Position numbers and translations under genes: made by a program | Shown: piece after piece, positions 49,273 through 60,517 of the stretch | How the letters are laid out: the number at the start of each line of letters is the position of its first letter | Position numbering within the stretch: the first letter of the stretch is position 1 | Source: Antedon bifida | Lineage: Eukaryota; Echinodermata; Crinoidea; Comatulida; Antedonidae | Length of the DNA: 64,000 bases | Direction: 5' to 3' | NCBI GenBank assembly: GCA_963402885.1 | Contig: OY727097.1 | Coordinates: 3,472,001 to 3,536,000 of the forward strand | Notes under the pieces: generated by a model | What the model was told of the DNA's origin: nothing | Seen by the model: the letters and a program-made list of their open reading frames with translations, nothing else | Database searches by the model: none

Positions 49273-50432
49273 TCTTCATTTTTAAAAACTTGCACAAATT
49301 AAGAATGTGACTGCACTCCTTAAAATAAAACATCCTACTAACTACCAAACAAATATACAGATGCCTAGATAATGTGCGTATCGTATAACATAACAATAGT
49401 TAGAAGTGTCCGACTAAGGCAACGAACTTAAGCTACCGTACCGGCGCGCGGCATTAATTAATAATAATGTAGAGATAGTGCTTGCTCCAAAAAGAGTTGT
49501 GGTTAGCATCTTCTGGTAGCCGACCACAAAAAAGTGTCATGTACACATGGTGGGTAGTTGCCGACCTGATTACGCGCAACCCTGGTTTGTCTTGTGTGTG
49601 AGTTGGATAAGAGTCTATTCATTCATTCATGTGAAGGAATTGATAATCAGTATTTAATAACAAAACAATTTTAAAATACCTTAGACTCAAGTTTCTTTAC
49701 TAAAAAATCTATTTCATTCCATATTAAAACCACTAACGATTACATTTATTGAATCAATTTTTGGAATTTTTATTGAGAATACAAAACATTAACAGTTTAG
49801 CATAACATATCAAATATAAACAATGATACATACATACAAGTAAATAAAAATGATCAAATATTGAGATATAGTTCGTTAATTGTAAACCTAAAATAAATGT
49901 TATTCATCTAAGTTACCGTGTCAAGACAGTTTCTTCAAGCTGTCAGCTAAACACGTATGTTAAATTAATACTGGTTTATAATTAATGAACCATATCTCAA
50001 TCTCAATCTAATCTAAACCAGAGGAAAATGTTTTTACTATTATCAAATATAATAATATGTATTCAAATACATTTCCAAATCCATCCATAATATTTCTAGG
50101 AATTTTTTTTCTGCAGATTCTCTACTTTCCCTCATTCCATTTATCCTTTTTTCGTTCTTTTTCTTGGACCTCTGTCTTCTTTATTCATCTCTAACGCCAG
50201 GCATCTTCAGTGTTTTGGGTTGCTTTGAAAAAAAAAACAGAATTGCACTGGAAAGTTTTAAACTATTCCAATCACCGGGAAGGTGAAGGGTTCGGAGAGG
50301 TAATGGAGTATCATAATAGCCACATTAGGAAACTAATGGCGTTTGGGAGCAATGAAATATCAACATTGTACTGCGAAGGTTTTAAAGTACATTTAAAATC
50401 CACCCTGGGGCGGGTATGATTTCTAGTATGTA
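49273..50432. other. Region upstream of the transposase gene, inside the element
   Basis: This should hold the transposase promoter. It is AT-rich with no clear TATA-initiator pair. A homopolymer-rich stretch (TTTTTTTTCTGC) lies near 50105. The plus-strand reading frame at 50210-50419 has no recognisable domain and is not called. Confidence 0.4.
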
Positions 50433-51560
50433 ATATATGATCGATCCATACAAAAACATTCGTAAAGCCAGTTACTTATTCGCCGTAGAGGAATGCTAAA
50501 AAAATCGCGGAACTGGTGCGGCAAATGGTAAAGTAGGTCAAGGGTGATCGATTCATACCAAATTAATTTGAAAAAATTAAGTAGGTCAAGTGTTATAACG
50601 TTCGTAAAAGCCAGTTACTTATTCGCCGTAGAAGGCGTAGACGCAAAAAAGTACGCGGAACTGGGGTGGCAAATGGTAGAGTAGGTAAAGGGTGATCGAT
50701 TCATACCAAAATATTTTGAAAAAATTAAGTAGGTCAAGTGTTATAACGTTCGTAAAGCCAGTTACTTATTCGCCGTAGAGGGCGTAGATGCAAAAAAGTT
50801 CGCGGAACTGGGGTGGCAAATGGTAAAGTAGGTCAAGGGTGATCGATTCATACCAAAATATTTTGAAAAAAATATATAGGTCAAGTGTTATAACGTTCGT
50901 AAAAGCCAGTTACTTATTCGCCGTTGAGGGCGTAGACGCAAAAAAGTTTGCGGAACTGGGGTGGAAAATGATAGAAAAGGTCAAGGGTGATCGATCTATA
51001 CCAAAATATTTTGAAAAAATTAAGTAGGTCAAGTGTTATAACGTTCGTAAAGCCAGTTACTTATTCGTCGTAGAGGGCGTAGATGCCAAAAAGTTCGCGG
51101 AACTGGGGTGGCAAATGGTAAAGTAGGTCAAGGGTGATCGATTCATACCAAAACATTTTGAAAAAATTAAGTAGGTCAGGTGTTATAACGTTTGTAAAGC
51201 CAGTTACTTATTCGCCGTAGAGGGCGTAGACGCAAAAAAGTTCGCGGAACTGGGGTAGCAAATGGTAGAGTAGGTAAAGGGTGATCGATCCATACCAAAA
51301 TATTTTGAAAAAATTAAGTAGGTCAAGTGTTATAACGTTCGTAAAGCCAGTTACTTATTCGCCGTAGAGGGCGTAGACGCAAAAAAGTTCGCGGAACTGG
51401 GGTGGCAAATGGTAGAGTAGGTCAAGGGTGATCGATCCATACCAAAATATTTTGAAAAAAGGAAGTAGGTCAAGTATTATAACGTTCGTAAAAGCTAGTT
51501 ACTTATTCGCCGTAGAGGGTGTAAATGCATAAAATGTTATTGAACTTTGACCGGAAGAAG
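50433..51560. repeat. Right satellite arm (about 7.5 units, inverted)
   Basis: Inverse complement of the left-arm satellite: CAAGTGTTATAACGTTCGTA recurs near 50590, 50739, 50885, 51033, 51180, 51325 and 51475, spacing about 147 bp. The outermost unit carries the same diverged form (GTGTAAATGCATAAAATGTT) as the outermost left unit, so both arms share outer ends but differ in unit number. Confidence 0.93.
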
Positions 51561-51717
51561 TAGAGGAGGTTAAGGCTAACATGTTGATGCAATAATAAAT
51601 CAATTAGACAGTTATTACGTATTAAAATCTGTTTTAAAAAATATTTGTGACTGTCCCTTTAATTGAATTTGAATAAGGAACTAGGAACTAGGAACTAGTA
51701 ACCAACTTCACAGACAT

Positions 51718-51727
51718 TGCTTCCTCT
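51718..51727. repeat. Right target-site duplication of the giant transposon
   Basis: TGCTTCCTCT directly follows the right terminal repeat (CTTCACAGACAT). Only 18 bp separates it from the start of duplicated segment copy 2. Confidence 0.9.
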
Positions 51728-52006
51728 CGCAGTTTGCGTCCCGTATCGATAAACCTTATTACCAAGACCAAGGTGCTTTACAAGAACCAATCTGGTGGTG
51801 AAAGGCATGATGAACTGCGTACATGCAGTAATCTGACCGCGCGCATTATGAGGGCTTTACCCCCTAAAAGCCTCATCATTCATTATGGTTATGGAATGTA
51901 TTGAAAATATTTTAAAAGGCTCGATTTATAATCAATTATTTAAAAAACATATATTTGTACTCTGGAAAATTTAAAAAATCTGCAACCCCCTGTATCCGCC
52001 CCAGCA

Positions 52007-53916
52007 GAATAGGGTTGGTGAAATTCAGTCCAAAATACGCAGAATTTTTTCCAAAATACGTCAAGTTGAGGGCGCTATACTAATCCAAAATACGCGAGTC
52101 TTTCCAAAATACGTCGACTTGAGGACGCTATTCATTTTCCAATATACGCGAATTGTCCAAAATACGTCAACTTGAGGGCGTTATTCATTTTCCAAAATAC
52201 GCGATTTGTCCAAAATACGTCAAATTTTGGAGCGTTAGTAATTTTCCAAAATACGTCAACTTGAGGCCACTATTAATTGGAAAATTATCCAACTATTATC
52301 CGCTATCAGTCCAAAATACACAGAATTTTTTCAAAATACGTCAACTTGAGGGCGCTATACTAAATACAAAATACGCGAGTCTTTCCAAAATACGTCAACT
52401 TGAGTTATCCAACTTAAAACAACTTTTGTAGCGCTTTTAATTTTCTACAATAAGAAAGTTATCCGACATATCCTCCAACTTGAAGGCACAGTTTTCTAAA
52501 ATACGCAAATTTTCCCAAAAAATATTCGAACCTTCAAAACTATAAAGGTCGATTGTATCTTCAACATTGAAAAGATGAACCATTTTGGTAAGTTTTAAGT
52601 TCAGTTTGTATCATATTAGATAATAGTTCTTGTAGTAGTCCATTGGCAATATATCAATATTTGTTGTATGTTAGGATCTTCTGCTTGATATGCAGATGTG
52701 CTAACCACTAGACCACTGGCGCTTTCATGGTATAGTTCAAACCCGATCTGATAGCGACTCTTTATATTCTCGGCGTGGTACGGCGGAAAAGCACTAGTCC
52801 CTTAATTGTATGCAAGCGAACCAGAGATCAAATTGATACGCCCCATCTTATATATATATATATATATATATTATTTATTGTGAAAAATTAAGGTGCAGTT
52901 GTCACTCTAAACTAGTCACCTCTTTTTTCCCTTCTCGTATTCATCATTTCATTTCAGGTATTTTTAAACAATAAAACACCCTAAAGTAAATGTAATCATA
53001 TGTATATAATATAATATAAAAACATTTTTATTTTGCCGTTTTCGCGTAAAAAACGATTACTTACTACTTATTATAACCAAATATTAATATTATTTTAAAC
53101 ATTTTAACACTAATAGTTTTTAATTATTATTACTTACTTTTCATCAAGATTGAAGATGATATTATAGTTCAGTTTGAGGATCATAAGGCCAAAAAAAAAA
53201 TGTGTATTGTGTTGGCCACGTTTTGGGTAAATCCCAAAAATGGGTAGGTCGGTAGGAAAAGTTTTTTTTTTTGTTTTTTTTCAGACCAAAAATGTGTTGC
53301 TGGCAAAATAATAAACAATTTATACAAATAATACAAAAAGACTTTTAAGCACTTTTCATAGTACCCTAGTTTATGCCTCATTTCTAGCTACGTCTGGCAA
53401 TTCAATCGTACATCGTTCACATTATTATATTATAGGCACTGTCTATTGACTGATGTTGGCACATATTTGTTTTTATTCAGTAATAAATGATTACATTGAA
53501 AAATAATAATTGGCTACTATAGGACATTTTATTTACAAAAAAATGTTGCCTTCCAATAATTTCATTTATAACTAAAATGTACTTGTTTGTTTTACTCTAA
53601 GAAACTTTTTTACATTAAATTGTAATTTTACCTTACACTCTTAATATGACACATTTGGAAAGGCTCTCGTATTTTGAAAAAAAGTTTGCCGCCCTCAAGT
53701 TGACGTATTTTGGACAAATCGCGTATTTTGGAAAATGAATAGCGCCCTCAAGTTAACGTATTTTGGACAATTCGCGTATTTTGGAAAATGAATAGCGCCC
53801 TCAAGTCGACGTATTTTGGAAAGACTCGCGTATTTTGGATTAGTATAGCGCCCTCAACTTGACGTATTTTGGAAAAAATTCTGCGTATTTTGGACTGATA
53901 TTCACCAACCCGACTC
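52007..53916. mobile_element. 1.9-kb non-autonomous DNA transposon with ~210-bp TIRs
   Basis: Flanked by the 8-bp direct repeat CCCCAGCA (51999-52006 and 53917-53924); copy 1 shows the unoccupied site near 14465. Ends GAATAGGGTTGGTGAA and its inverse TTCACCAACCCGACTC begin TIRs of about 210 bp. These are themselves built of repeated TCCAAAATACG and CTTGAGGGCGCTAT segments (unit about 57 bp), and extra units extend to about 52430 on the left. The middle holds a (TA)n run near 52849-52870 and no transposase. An 8-bp target duplication and a GGGTTGG terminus would suit a hAT-type element, but this is inference. Confidence 0.85.
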
Positions 53917-54375
53917 CCCCAGCAACAACTGCCTAGAGACGTAAAGCCGTTCTTATGACTACATTTACACCATGATTCAAGTATAGTACTTTACTATGAA
54001 GAGTACATCCATCTTATCATACAGTAACCCATTTGCCGACGGTCCGCTTGTCGTGTGAACTTATAGAGCATGTCAATTTACATTAATGAAGAATATAACA
54101 GTTATTATAATTATATTCAAGGAATTAATATATCACTTTCATTGCCGAACATAAATATATCACGTTTTTGACTTGTCAACCGTGTGGGCGACAGTTAATA
54201 CAGATAGTTACATAAAGATTAAGACAATTATATTACATATTGTCATGTATTGCGTATTTTTTGTTTTACATGTATATAAGCTGAGATTAACCTACATTTA
54301 TTTATTTATAGACGCTGAAAGATAACTTGTTTTTAATCTATAGATGAAATAAGTAACAATTTAGTATGTTTGCAG

Positions 54376-57300
54376 GTCATTAAATAATGAAATATCATTT
54401 GTGCATCCGTTGGCGTTAACATCTCTTGTGAAATTGTAAGTATATTATTATTACATCGATTGTCATTATGCATCGATTATCATTATGCATCAATTATCAT
54501 TATGCATCGATTATCATTATACATCGATTACCGATTATCATGCATCGATTATCACTATACATCGATTATCGAGTATCATTATACAGTACATCGATTATCA
54601 TTTTACATCGATTATCCATTATTATACATCGATTATTGATTAGCATTATGCATTGATTATCGATTATTATTATTTATCGATTATCATTATGCATCGATTA
54701 TTAGTATAAATCGATTATTGATTATTATTATTATGCATCGATTAATCATCTATCAATACATCAATGGGTTGTTTCGTTATGTAGCGTATTGAGATTCATA
54801 TAACATTAATAAAATAATAGCAATTCACACATATTTTTTGTTCTTATTTTCTATTTTTCATTGTATTTTCTATTTTTAATTGTATTGTGTCTAAGATGTT
54901 CAATAACTTACCGAAAAATTAACGTGTAACGTTATAATTCTAGAGACAATATCTATACGTTTCCTATAACCATGATGTAGGTGTAATCCATACACTAACG
55001 TTGTTATTTCTACACTAGGCTATCATTATCTAATTTCATTCGATTAAAAGTTCGATTTACATCGTATGTTTGTTTAAGTATGATTAATCACGTGCTTTCT
55101 TCTCTTAAGGGATTTATCCAAAAACAGAATAGACAGACTGTCATCAGTGCAGTTCAAGAACTTAACCAGTCATTTGTAAGTGAAAAACCACGCTCTGTTT
55201 GTTGCGTATACATTAACACATTAAAAATTGTTTTTTTTCGATCATGTTGAATTAATTGAGTTGATATGATGATCTATAAATAGATATATTAATAAAATGT
55301 CTTTGAATTTAATGAGGCTTTGCTATTATATGATACAAATGAAGTGCATAACATGTATTCATTTGGAAAAATTAATGTAGGATAATATAAATGCAATTTA
55401 ACACGAACATATCTAGTCATTTTTACACCGTGTTTCATAACTTATATTTTTTGTGCAATTATGTGTGTGTATATAATATATTATATTGTATATTTATTTA
55501 TTATTGTATTAATAATTGTCAATCTTTAAGAAGAATTTCTGTTGTTATTTTATGATGATGATGGACAAATAAAGCATTTCAGTATTCAGTAAAAAAAAAC
55601 AAAAAAAAACATGATACATTATATACATTTATAAACGATGAGTAAATAAATGTGAATTGAATTGAATTTGCAGGTTCTACATTTGCCATATTGATTACTA
55701 CATTATGACACACAGTATTTTAATCCTTGTCAACAAATTTTTTTTTTAATGTCATTAATATTTTAATTAATAAATACATTAACATTATTATTTATTAGTA
55801 AATAATGCATAGCAATACCATTTACCAGTACCATAATCTTTTTTCACTTAATGCGTTCCATACTTCGTATGTTTAAAAACAGCTAACAACAGCAAAACAA
55901 TTCGCTATATAAACATTGAAGGGTTAAAATATTCAATGAAATAAATGTCTGTTTTATTTTTGTTCACAGATCATTGGATTTCAATCTGTTTCGAACTCTT
56001 CCTGTTGATGTATTTCACGACTTAGTAGATCTTGAAATCTTGTAAGATACCCATAAACATGTATCATACTTCAACATTAAATTTTATGAAATGTTATTTT
56101 CTAAATGCTAATCGCCAATGGCCATGTTTAATGTGACAGCAATTTTTGCGATGCTATATCTCTCTTTTTCAACTGATAGAAATCATATCTTTAAAAATGT
56201 TTTATTAAATGTCTTTAACTATAATCGCCAATAGGCATGTAACGTTTCAGTGCAATGACAACTATACAATGAAAATAAATCGATTGTGAAATTTCTCCCT
56301 GCAGCTAACTGCATTGTGAGAATAGTACTTTTATAATAAGACGTTTGATTACACAATTAAACAAAACTGTAAGTTGAAGCTATGATTCTACACTGTCCCC
56401 CAGAATTGTAGAATGAATGGTTATCTGTGCAATGGTACAAATAATGTCATAAGGTGAAAATACATTTCATCTTTCTCCTAATGAAATTATTTGTTCCATT
56501 ACACGAATATAAAACATGTGTGTTAAATTTCTTATTTATTTTAGGAGACTTGAAGGTATTACAATTAATAATATCGAACCAGCGATGTTTGAAAACCTAG
56601 AGAAGCTTACTACGGTGTAGGTGATTGTTTTAACACGTATCACACATACATAAGATGCTATAATCTTATAGGTATTCAACTGTTAAAGCACAATAAGTGA
56701 ACATGTACACAATATTTTCCCTTATCATTCGCAAGCAAACGTCGTGAATTATTCATTAGATTAATTGTGCCATTAATTAGGACATAATATGAGCTCGAAA
56801 TAAATAATAGGCTTCAATTCATTTATCTACCTTAACTAGATAGGAAAAAATAAGTTTATTTTATGCCTAGCTTACATGGATAAACTGACAATAACCACTG
56901 CTCACCGCAGGGAGGGCTTTGAATATTCTTAAAGCACCCATATACCATATTAGTAACGCCATCTTGATCGCGTTGTATTGAAATGATTAAGTGAACCTTA
57001 GAAGTGCATTAAGTGAATACTGGGTTTGAATTGACAACGAAGCAGATAAAATGTTCAAATGTATGTGTCTCTTTAGATTTAAAAAGTAATATTTATCACC
57101 AGTAATTAGGATATATTCACTGTGATGATTGATTTAAGATTAATTAGTATTAGGCTGAGCATGAATGCATGTAGCCTGTGGATATACATTATAGTTAATT
57201 GAATATAAATCTTAAATCTTCTTAAAAACATGTTTCCAGTTACGTGCCATGAATGAGAAATGACTATGTAGCCTTGGAATATTCACTGTGTATATACACA

Positions 57301-60300
57301 CTGACAGTTTAATCTAATAAGTGCTTCGGTTTGTATAAAGACATACATAAAGTAACACAATAATGTGGGAATTACGAGCTTACTGTAGAAACTGCGCGAA
57401 ATAATTGACACAGACCGACAGAGGGCGTGCTATTTAATATTTCAAACACATTAACGATACAGATAACTCGAGATTTTAATAGGTTTTTGTAACGTCACCA
57501 AAAATAGACAAATGTACATAGTAACATATAAACATGTATTTTTAATTTCAGTTACTTTTCATCGTTTCAATACTGCTCGTATGTACCACATGTAAGGAAT
57601 TGTAACCCTAAAACAGATGGTATTTCGACGATCTACAATCTTATGGCAAACAGAATCTTACGCGTGTCGGTGTGGACGATGGCTACGTTGACGTTCGTCG
57701 GAAACCTAGGTGTCTTCATCAGCCGACTCCTCATGAAAGCGGAGCACAAAGTGTACTCACTGTTTATCATGAATCTCTGTGGTGAGAAACCTAATCAATT
57801 GACAAAGTCTGTCTCCTCACTTATAGAAAACTTTACCGATTGTTTGTTTGAAGTATGAAAAACTAATGTTTCCTTGTGTAGATTTTTTAAAATTTGTTTC
57901 CCGCAGTTTACCGAAGTTTGTCAACTAGTCTAAACTAGCAAACCTTGGAAAACTTCTTGGCAACCTCGTTCTAGTTTGAAAATAAAGTTGCCATTGTAGA
58001 CTATAGGCTTTAGTTTCAATTAGTTCCTCTTCAATTTGGCGGATCTCCTATATTTCCTTTCCATATCTTGTATAATCTAATCTTCCTACCACCTGTCTCT
58101 TTTTTTTGCACGACTACCTTAACTTAAGGTAAAGTACTTTAATTTGCCTAGCTACACTACAATAGCAAACTTTAGTTTGCAAACTCCGAGTTAGTCAAGA
58201 AAATAAATTTGCTTAACAAACTACAGAAAATTAGTTTGTACAAGTTAAAGCCTAGTGTACTCTAGAAATCAAGCAAATGGTTTCAGCTACTTTTAGAAAA
58301 CTTTACCAAATTTGTTTGCCAACACGTGTTCTCGAGTTGATTTGTAATGGAAGTATCATCCTAGTTTAAACTTCTACAAACTGTTTTTCTGCAGTTTCCG
58401 AAGTGTTTTAACATGATTTTGAAACTTAATTTTGCTTTTATACTTTCCAGCCGCTGACTTTCTAATGTCAATTTACTTGTTCATAATCGCCGTACAAGAC
58501 CATAGATTCCATGACAACTACAACCAAAACGCGCGCCAATGGATGGACAGTATAGGCTGCAAGATGACGGGTTTCCTAGCCATGGTCTCCAGTGAGGTCT
58601 CGGTGCTGCTCCTTGCTTTGATTTCTGTAGAACGTTTTGTATGTATCGTCTACCCGTATGAATGTCGTCGTCTGAAAAAGAAAAAGGCAACGATAATTAT
58701 CTCAAGTATTTGGACTACAGGTGCATTGATCGCATGTGTTCCGATGTTTGTAGAAAGTTATTTTGGAAACTTTTATGGAACCAATGGTGTATGTTTTCCG
58801 CTGCATATACATAAACCACGTTTGAAAGGATGGGAGTACTCTGCTGCGATTTTTCTGGGAATCAACCTTCTGGCTCTTGTCCTGATAATTGTGTCATATG
58901 TTGGTAAGTGTATGCCTACTGTCGAATTAGCTTTACAATTTCTTTCACTCTTTCTTGATCAAACATGCCAGTAATCTGGAACTTCTTCCTCTCCTCTCGG
59001 TTTTGGACACAATGTTACCAAATTCTATAACACCATCACAATGTAGTCTCGGTACAACTATAATCTGTTTTATTTTTGTATCTGTTTTTTTATTCAAATG
59101 TTACAATTTTCTATAATAACTACTCAATTCAAAAGAAATAATCAATTCAAAAGAAATATCAGGAAACATCTCAAAGAGGTTATGCTAGAAAGATTATAAT
59201 TTATATTTTTATTGTTACTACATGTGTTCTGTTTATATTGTAAATGTTTATTCTTGGTGTTGTTATCCTTAAGGGCCACAATGGAAATAAGTTTGACCTT
59301 TGGTTACTTTTTTGTGTTACCCTGAATTCATTCTTTGTATTTTTTTTTTATGTTGTGATTTTATGAATTCGAATAAAGAAATAAAAAAAAAAATATAAAA
59401 AAAATACTCACTACTACTGATCTTTAATATATAATTAATTCTACTATTTTTTTCTTCTCTGTATATAGGTATGTTTATGAGCATACGGACCACGCGTAAT
59501 GCTGCGACCGTGCAAATAGGCTACAAGGGCGATATGAAGTACGCACGTCGTTTCTTCTTCATCGTTCTCACCGATTCTCTCTGTTGGATACCTATCATGA
59601 TTATTAAATTGATAGCACTTTTTAATATTCCGATAACTGGTAAGCGTAATAAGGAATCTGTTAACCAAACATATTAGGCCTCATTCTCCATTACATTCAT
59701 AATGATGATAACTTTGGTCGAGTCAATCCAAGTAGGCATAATAGGCGTAATATCATTTATTGTAATGCTTTAGAATATAATATCTCTTTTTTGTGCTAGA
59801 AAATCTATATACATGGATCGTAATATTTGTATTGCCGTTAAACAGCGCCCTCAATCCGATTTTGTATACTATTTCGACAACCACTTTTACTCAATGGTTT
59901 ATGAAGGCGCTAAAATTACACGTGACGACACAGAACTACGTCACGCATAGCCCACAGTTCACGAAGAGAGCAAAAAGTAAGTTTTTTATATTTAAATAGC
60001 GACCTTTCATGTTTGAAACATGATGAGCATGCGCAGAATGTTAGACCTAATAGTTACGTAATAGGTGGCGCGTCGTGAAAACAATGGTCAATATAATAGG
60101 CCTATACAAATGTTACTCAATACCCTAAGGAATATCCTTCCTTATACCTGATACCTCGTGACTAAAATAACTAATCTAATCTAATTTACAGAATCGCATA
60201 TTGAAATAAATAAGGAAAATATCGCTGACATGTCTGATAGAGTTCTGTCTTCAACAAGACCATCACTTCAAACAAACTGTAGCGACTTGCTGCCAAACAC

Positions 60301-60517
60301 TATTTCAGCAGATGAAGATGGCGCCGAACCACCACAAATACACCTTGATACTCGCTGTTATGTTGAACCACCAACATCAATAACAGCATCCCTACGTAAC
60401 ATGTGTTTAAAGGATTCCTTTCCATTCCAGTTATGTCTACCTTCTCATCTGCTATCTATTCAGGCTTTAGTTATTATTTACCCGCGTAAGTTCGTTTCAT
60501 GGTGGGTACAGTTATAG
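54376..60517 (+). CDS. 5'-truncated relaxin-receptor-like gene, copy 2
   Basis: Exons: 54376-54435, 55110-55175, 55970-56041, 56545-56616, 57552-57781, 58451-58903, 59469-59639, 59800-59976, 60192-60517. They correspond to LRR7-10, LRRCT, 7TM and tail of copy 1; signal peptide, LDLa, LRRNT and LRR1-6 are absent because the duplication starts inside the intron before LRR7. All splice sites are intact. LRR7 lacks four codons and LRR8 two, all in frame. Substitutions include Met for Arg at the start of TM2, His for Arg before the second part of TM2-3, and Lys for Glu in loop 2. A 1-bp difference near 60390 shifts the last frame, so the tail is 36 residues longer and ends WWVQL. It may be a pseudogene, may be used through splicing from upstream exons, or may be the other allele. 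Confidence 0.65.
54447..54745. repeat. ATCGATTATCATT minisatellite, copy 2
   Basis: Counterpart of 14997-15270, longer by about two units. The reading frame across it is a repeat artefact. Confidence 0.9.
55411..55610 (+). mobile_element. Retroelement insertion with poly-A tail, copy 2 only
   Basis: A 200-bp insertion relative to copy 1 (empty site near 15930), ending GACAAATAAAGCATTTCAG then A-rich sequence. Short ACAT repeats lie on both sides. The poly-A end and GACAAATAAAG signal fit a truncated LINE or a SINE tail. It lies in the intron after LRR exon 55110-55175. Confidence 0.8.
59127..59404 (+). mobile_element. 5'-truncated LINE insertion, copy 2 only
   Basis: A 278-bp insertion flanked by TACTCA, which occurs once at the empty site in copy 1 (near 19387). 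Its 5' end encodes the last residues of an ORF2 protein (FKRNIRKHLKEVMLERL then stop), followed by a 3' UTR with CACAATGGAAATAAG, an AATAAAG signal and a poly-A tail. This fits a CR1/Jockey-like LINE. It lies in a 7TM intron. Confidence 0.85.

Larger units (their letters stand above)
34092..51717. mobile_element. 17.6-kb giant DNA transposon with satellite-built inverted arms
   Basis: Both ends are defined by sequence. The left end ATGTCTGTGAAGTTGGTTAC is the exact inverse of the right end, and a 10-bp direct repeat (TGCTTCCTCT) lies immediately outside each. The terminal 250 bp or so is inverted-repeated (including three TAGTTCC units), then each arm passes into about 146-bp satellite units. 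Inside are one four-exon gene on the minus strand (38705-49272), a repetitive 3' region (36.4-38.6 kb) and a repeat-rich first intron. The encoded protein has a DDE-type core with a C-x2-H motif, as in Mutator-like and KDZ (Kyakuja/Dileera/Zisupton) transposases, and long arms with 8-11-bp target duplications are also Mutator-like. The superfamily is therefore inferred as Mutator/KDZ-related, not proven. Matching ends and duplication imply recent insertion as one unit. Confidence 0.9.

Noticed and set aside
50210..51027. Small plus-strand frames in and beside the right arm
   Set aside because: They read through satellite units or low-complexity flank and change with each unit.
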